A DNA stretch of 32,584 bases. It comes from Gammaproteobacteria bacterium (GTDB lineage Bacteria; Pseudomonadota; Gammaproteobacteria; Ga0077536). Positions 31,277 through 32,584 of this stretch are shown here, in pieces (position 1 is the stretch's first letter; each line of letters starts with the position of its first letter). Under the pieces are notes generated by a model, which saw nothing but the letters and a program-made list of their open reading frames with translations, did not search any database and had not been told where the DNA came from. A program made the position numbers and the translations under genes. The stretch covers positions 1 to 32,584 of the forward strand of contig JAIEQK010000069.1 of the NCBI GenBank assembly GCA_019747795.1. Direction: 5' to 3'.

Positions 31277-31555
31277 TCACAGGTAGTTGCCGATTTCCTT
31301 CTCGAAGCGCGGGTGGGAGAGCTGGAGCACGTTCACGTCGAAGCTGGTCAGCAGATCGCCCTTGGTCTGGCGTTCGAGCAGGAAGCGGAACACGGCCTCG
31401 ATGCACGCCACCGGCGTGACCCGCCCGCCGGTCAGCCGGTGGTAGGTGTCGTCGCTCAGGGTCACGCGATGCTGAGTGCGTCCCGCGGTGTCCGACACCG
31501 TCACGCTGAACACCATCTGCGCGCCGTCGCTTTGCTTCTGTTCGACCTGGATCAT
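31277..31555 (-). CDS. Small uncharacterised cytoplasmic protein
   Basis: 92 aa (MIQVEQKQSDGAQMVFSVTV). The composition is that of a real protein: balanced charge, HRVTLSDDTYHRLTGGRVTPVACIEAVFRFLLERQTKGDLLTSFDVNVLQLSHPRFEKEI. There is no signal peptide or membrane helix. The first half looks beta-rich and the second alpha-helical. I do not recognise a named domain. It lies 61 bp downstream of the FKBP gene on the same strand, with a GAGG just before the ATG (short spacing), so it may be the last gene of that transcript. Convergent with rnd. Confidence 0.78.
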   Translation of the reverse strand: MIQVEQKQSDGAQMVFSVTVSDTAGRTQHRVTLSDDTYHRLTGGRVTPVACIEAVFRFLLERQTKGDLLTSFDVNVLQLSHPRFEKEIGNYL

Positions 31556-31616
31556 GTCCTCGACCCGCTTGTCGCCGGCAGTCTAGGGTGGGCCGTCGGC
31601 GCTGGCAAACGGCGGG

Positions 31617-32291
31617 TTACTTCACCACCTCGAGCAGTTCGATCTCGAACACCAGGGTCTCGTTCGGGCCGATGGCCGCGCCCGCACCCTCCACGCCATA
31701 GGCGAGGTCCGGCGGAATGGTCACCTGCCAGCGGGCGCCGGTCTTCATCAGCGGCAGGATCTTCTGCCAGCCGGGGATCACGCCGTTGACCGGGAAGGTG
31801 ACGGGCTGGCCTTCGCGGCGCGAGCTGTCGAACTCGCGGCCGTCGATCAGCTTGCCGGTGTAGTGCACCTTGACCGTGCTGTCCGCCGTGGGTTGCGCGC
31901 CCGTGCCTTCGCGCAGGACCTCGTACTGCAGGCCATCCGGCAGGGTGGTGACACCCTTCTTGCTCTTGTTCTTGGCCATGTAGGCCTTGCCGGCCTCCAT
32001 GTTCTTCACGGCCATTTCCTTCTTCTTGCCACCGGCTGCCTGGGCCGCGCTCTTGAGTGCGCTCTGCATGACCTCGGCACTGAGCCGCGGCTCGGAACCG
32101 CTGAGCGCGTCCTTCAAGGCCATGTACACCGCGTCGGCGTCCAAGGGCGCCCCTTGGCGCATCATGCTCTGGGCGAAATTGAGGCCGACCGCGTAGCTGA
32201 ACTTCTCGGCGTCGGTTTCGAGGGACGTACCGGCCGCCATCAGCGAGGCGCTGGCCAGGCTCAAACCGGCCGCGAGCAGGGTCTTCTTCAT
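31617..32291 (-). CDS. Exported FKBP-type peptidyl-prolyl isomerase (Mip/FklB-like)
   Basis: 224 aa from ATG 32291 (MKKTLLAAGLSLASASLMAAG), with AAGGACCCTCC upstream. A signal peptide is followed by the helical Mip/FkpA-type dimerisation region (FSYAVGLNFAQSMMRQGAPLDADAVYMALKDAL, EMAVKNMEAGKAYMAKNKSKKGV) and a C-terminal FKBP domain: TLPDGLQYEVLREGTG, VKVHYTGKLIDGREFDSS, VIPGWQKILPLMKTGARWQVTIPPDLAYG and LVFEIELLEV. These match FK506-binding and active-site residues (Tyr, Asp, Trp). It acts as a periplasmic or outer-membrane-associated prolyl isomerase and chaperone. No lipobox Cys. Named mip, fkpA or fklB in different species, so no symbol is given. Confidence 0.94.
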   Translation of the reverse strand: MKKTLLAAGLSLASASLMAAGTSLETDAEKFSYAVGLNFAQSMMRQGAPLDADAVYMALKDALSGSEPRLSAEVMQSALKSAAQAAGGKKKEMAVKNMEAGKAYMAKNKSKKGVTTLPDGLQYEVLREGTGAQPTADSTVKVHYTGKLIDGREFDSSRREGQPVTFPVNGVIPGWQKILPLMKTGARWQVTIPPDLAYGVEGAGAAIGPNETLVFEIELLEVVK

Positions 32292-32370
32292 GGAGGGTCC
32301 TTGGCTTGGATGACAGGCGCGCATTCTTCCACACCTGTTCCGCCCTGGGTATGCCGCGCGGTCCCGAGCG

Positions 32371-32584
32371 TCACGCCGTCGACGACGCCACGAGGTGCGA
32401 ACGCAGCAGCGAGATCGCCGCCGCAGCGCTGGCCTGCGTTGCGCTCGCCGCCACGAGCGATGCGGCCGCGGGCCCTAGGCGGCGATACAGCAGGCGCAGC
32501 TGGGCCAGCTGTGCGTGGCCCAGGCGCCAGCGCGCGAGCAGCGGCGCCAAGGCGTGGTCCGCGAGCGGCGCGGGGGCGGCGAGC
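32371..32584 (-). CDS. C-terminal fragment of an unidentified protein (5' end outside window)
   Basis: On the minus strand a frame open from the window edge to a TGA at 32371-32373 encodes 70 residues, Ala- and Leu-rich: LARWRLGHAQLAQLRLLYRRLGPAAASLVAAS, ending LRSHLVASSTA. The pattern suggests an alpha-helical C-terminus. It is below the ORF-track threshold because the start is missing. I cannot identify it, and in such GC-rich DNA a chance open frame of this length is possible. Confidence 0.45.
   Translation of the reverse strand, partial: LAAPAPLADHALAPLLARWRLGHAQLAQLRLLYRRLGPAAASLVAASATQASAAAAISLLRSHLVASSTA

Noticed and set aside
30073-31419. 448-aa plus-strand ORF overlapping rnd in another frame
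   Set aside because: Arg/Ala/Gly-rich shadow of the RNase D gene, which has all three Exo motifs in its own frame.
1-32584. CRISPR arrays, tRNA/rRNA genes, complete IS elements or prophage
   Set aside because: No regularly spaced repeats, tRNA cloverleaf, transposase, integrase or phage structural gene was seen on either strand.

Overview
This window is a high-GC (roughly 65-70% by eye) bacterial chromosome segment of mostly housekeeping genes. The gene set (avtA, sohB, rnd, prc/tsp, queD, lhr, a LolC/E permease, FKBP with a cleavable signal, phr) fits a gammaproteobacterium, perhaps near Xanthomonadales, Nevskiales or Chromatiales. That placement is inference; no rRNA or other marker is present. 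I see no prophage, complete IS element, CRISPR array, tRNA or rRNA, and no gene-free stretch longer than about 300 bases.

Layout. 1-1298: 3' end of a photolyase gene overlapping an exported DUF192 gene. 1299-1440: a 142-bp element with inverted-repeat ends filling the gap to the next, convergent gene. 1441-2439 (minus): IalB-like exported protein and a TrmO/TsaA-like protein. 2581-9348 (plus): a cNMP-like/HDOD regulator, full-length Lhr helicase and glycerate kinase. 9349-11051 (plus): an AT-rich leader followed by hipB-hipA. 11055-12387 (minus): FHA-domain protein and a small membrane protein. 12489-13748 (plus): AvtA aminotransferase. 13755-16228 (minus): SohB protease, a PilZ-like protein and a receiver-PAS protein. 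16329-16685 (plus): QueD-like protein. 16694-17512 (minus): SDR. 17606-18634 (plus): nucleotidyltransferase-fold protein. 18642-20935 (minus): LolC/E permease, an intrinsic terminator with a possible small RNA, GFA enzyme and DUF2237 protein. 21042-22244 (plus): TlpA-like thioredoxin and MsrA. 22241-24487 (minus): molybdenum hydroxylase large subunit. 24600-26152 (plus): methyltransferase and crotonase. 26163-27107 (minus): histone-deacetylase-fold amidohydrolase. 27211-27753 (plus): Mug glycosylase. 27760-29949 (minus): Prc protease. 30128-31243 (plus): RNase D. 31277-32584 (minus): small hypothetical protein, FKBP isomerase and the end of an unidentified gene.

Themes. Nucleic-acid repair and processing recurs (Phr, Lhr, Mug, RNase D), as do envelope quality control and redox (SohB, Prc, FKBP, TlpA-like, MsrA, LolC/E) and signalling (HDOD, FHA, receiver-PAS, PilZ-like). 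The most notable object is the hipBA pair. HipA is an intact full-length ORF that has lost all three canonical catalytic kinase positions (Asp, Asn, Asp become Ala, Gln, Gly) while keeping the ATP-binding Lys. It therefore looks like a conserved-fold pseudokinase, perhaps acting only as a HipB partner or corepressor. Other points are a QueD homologue with its first zinc-ligand His replaced by Arg, a near-palindromic MITE-like element, a sigma70-type promoter plus palindrome ahead of the PilZ-like gene, a putative terminator-ended small RNA, and recurrent -10-like boxes very close to start codons.
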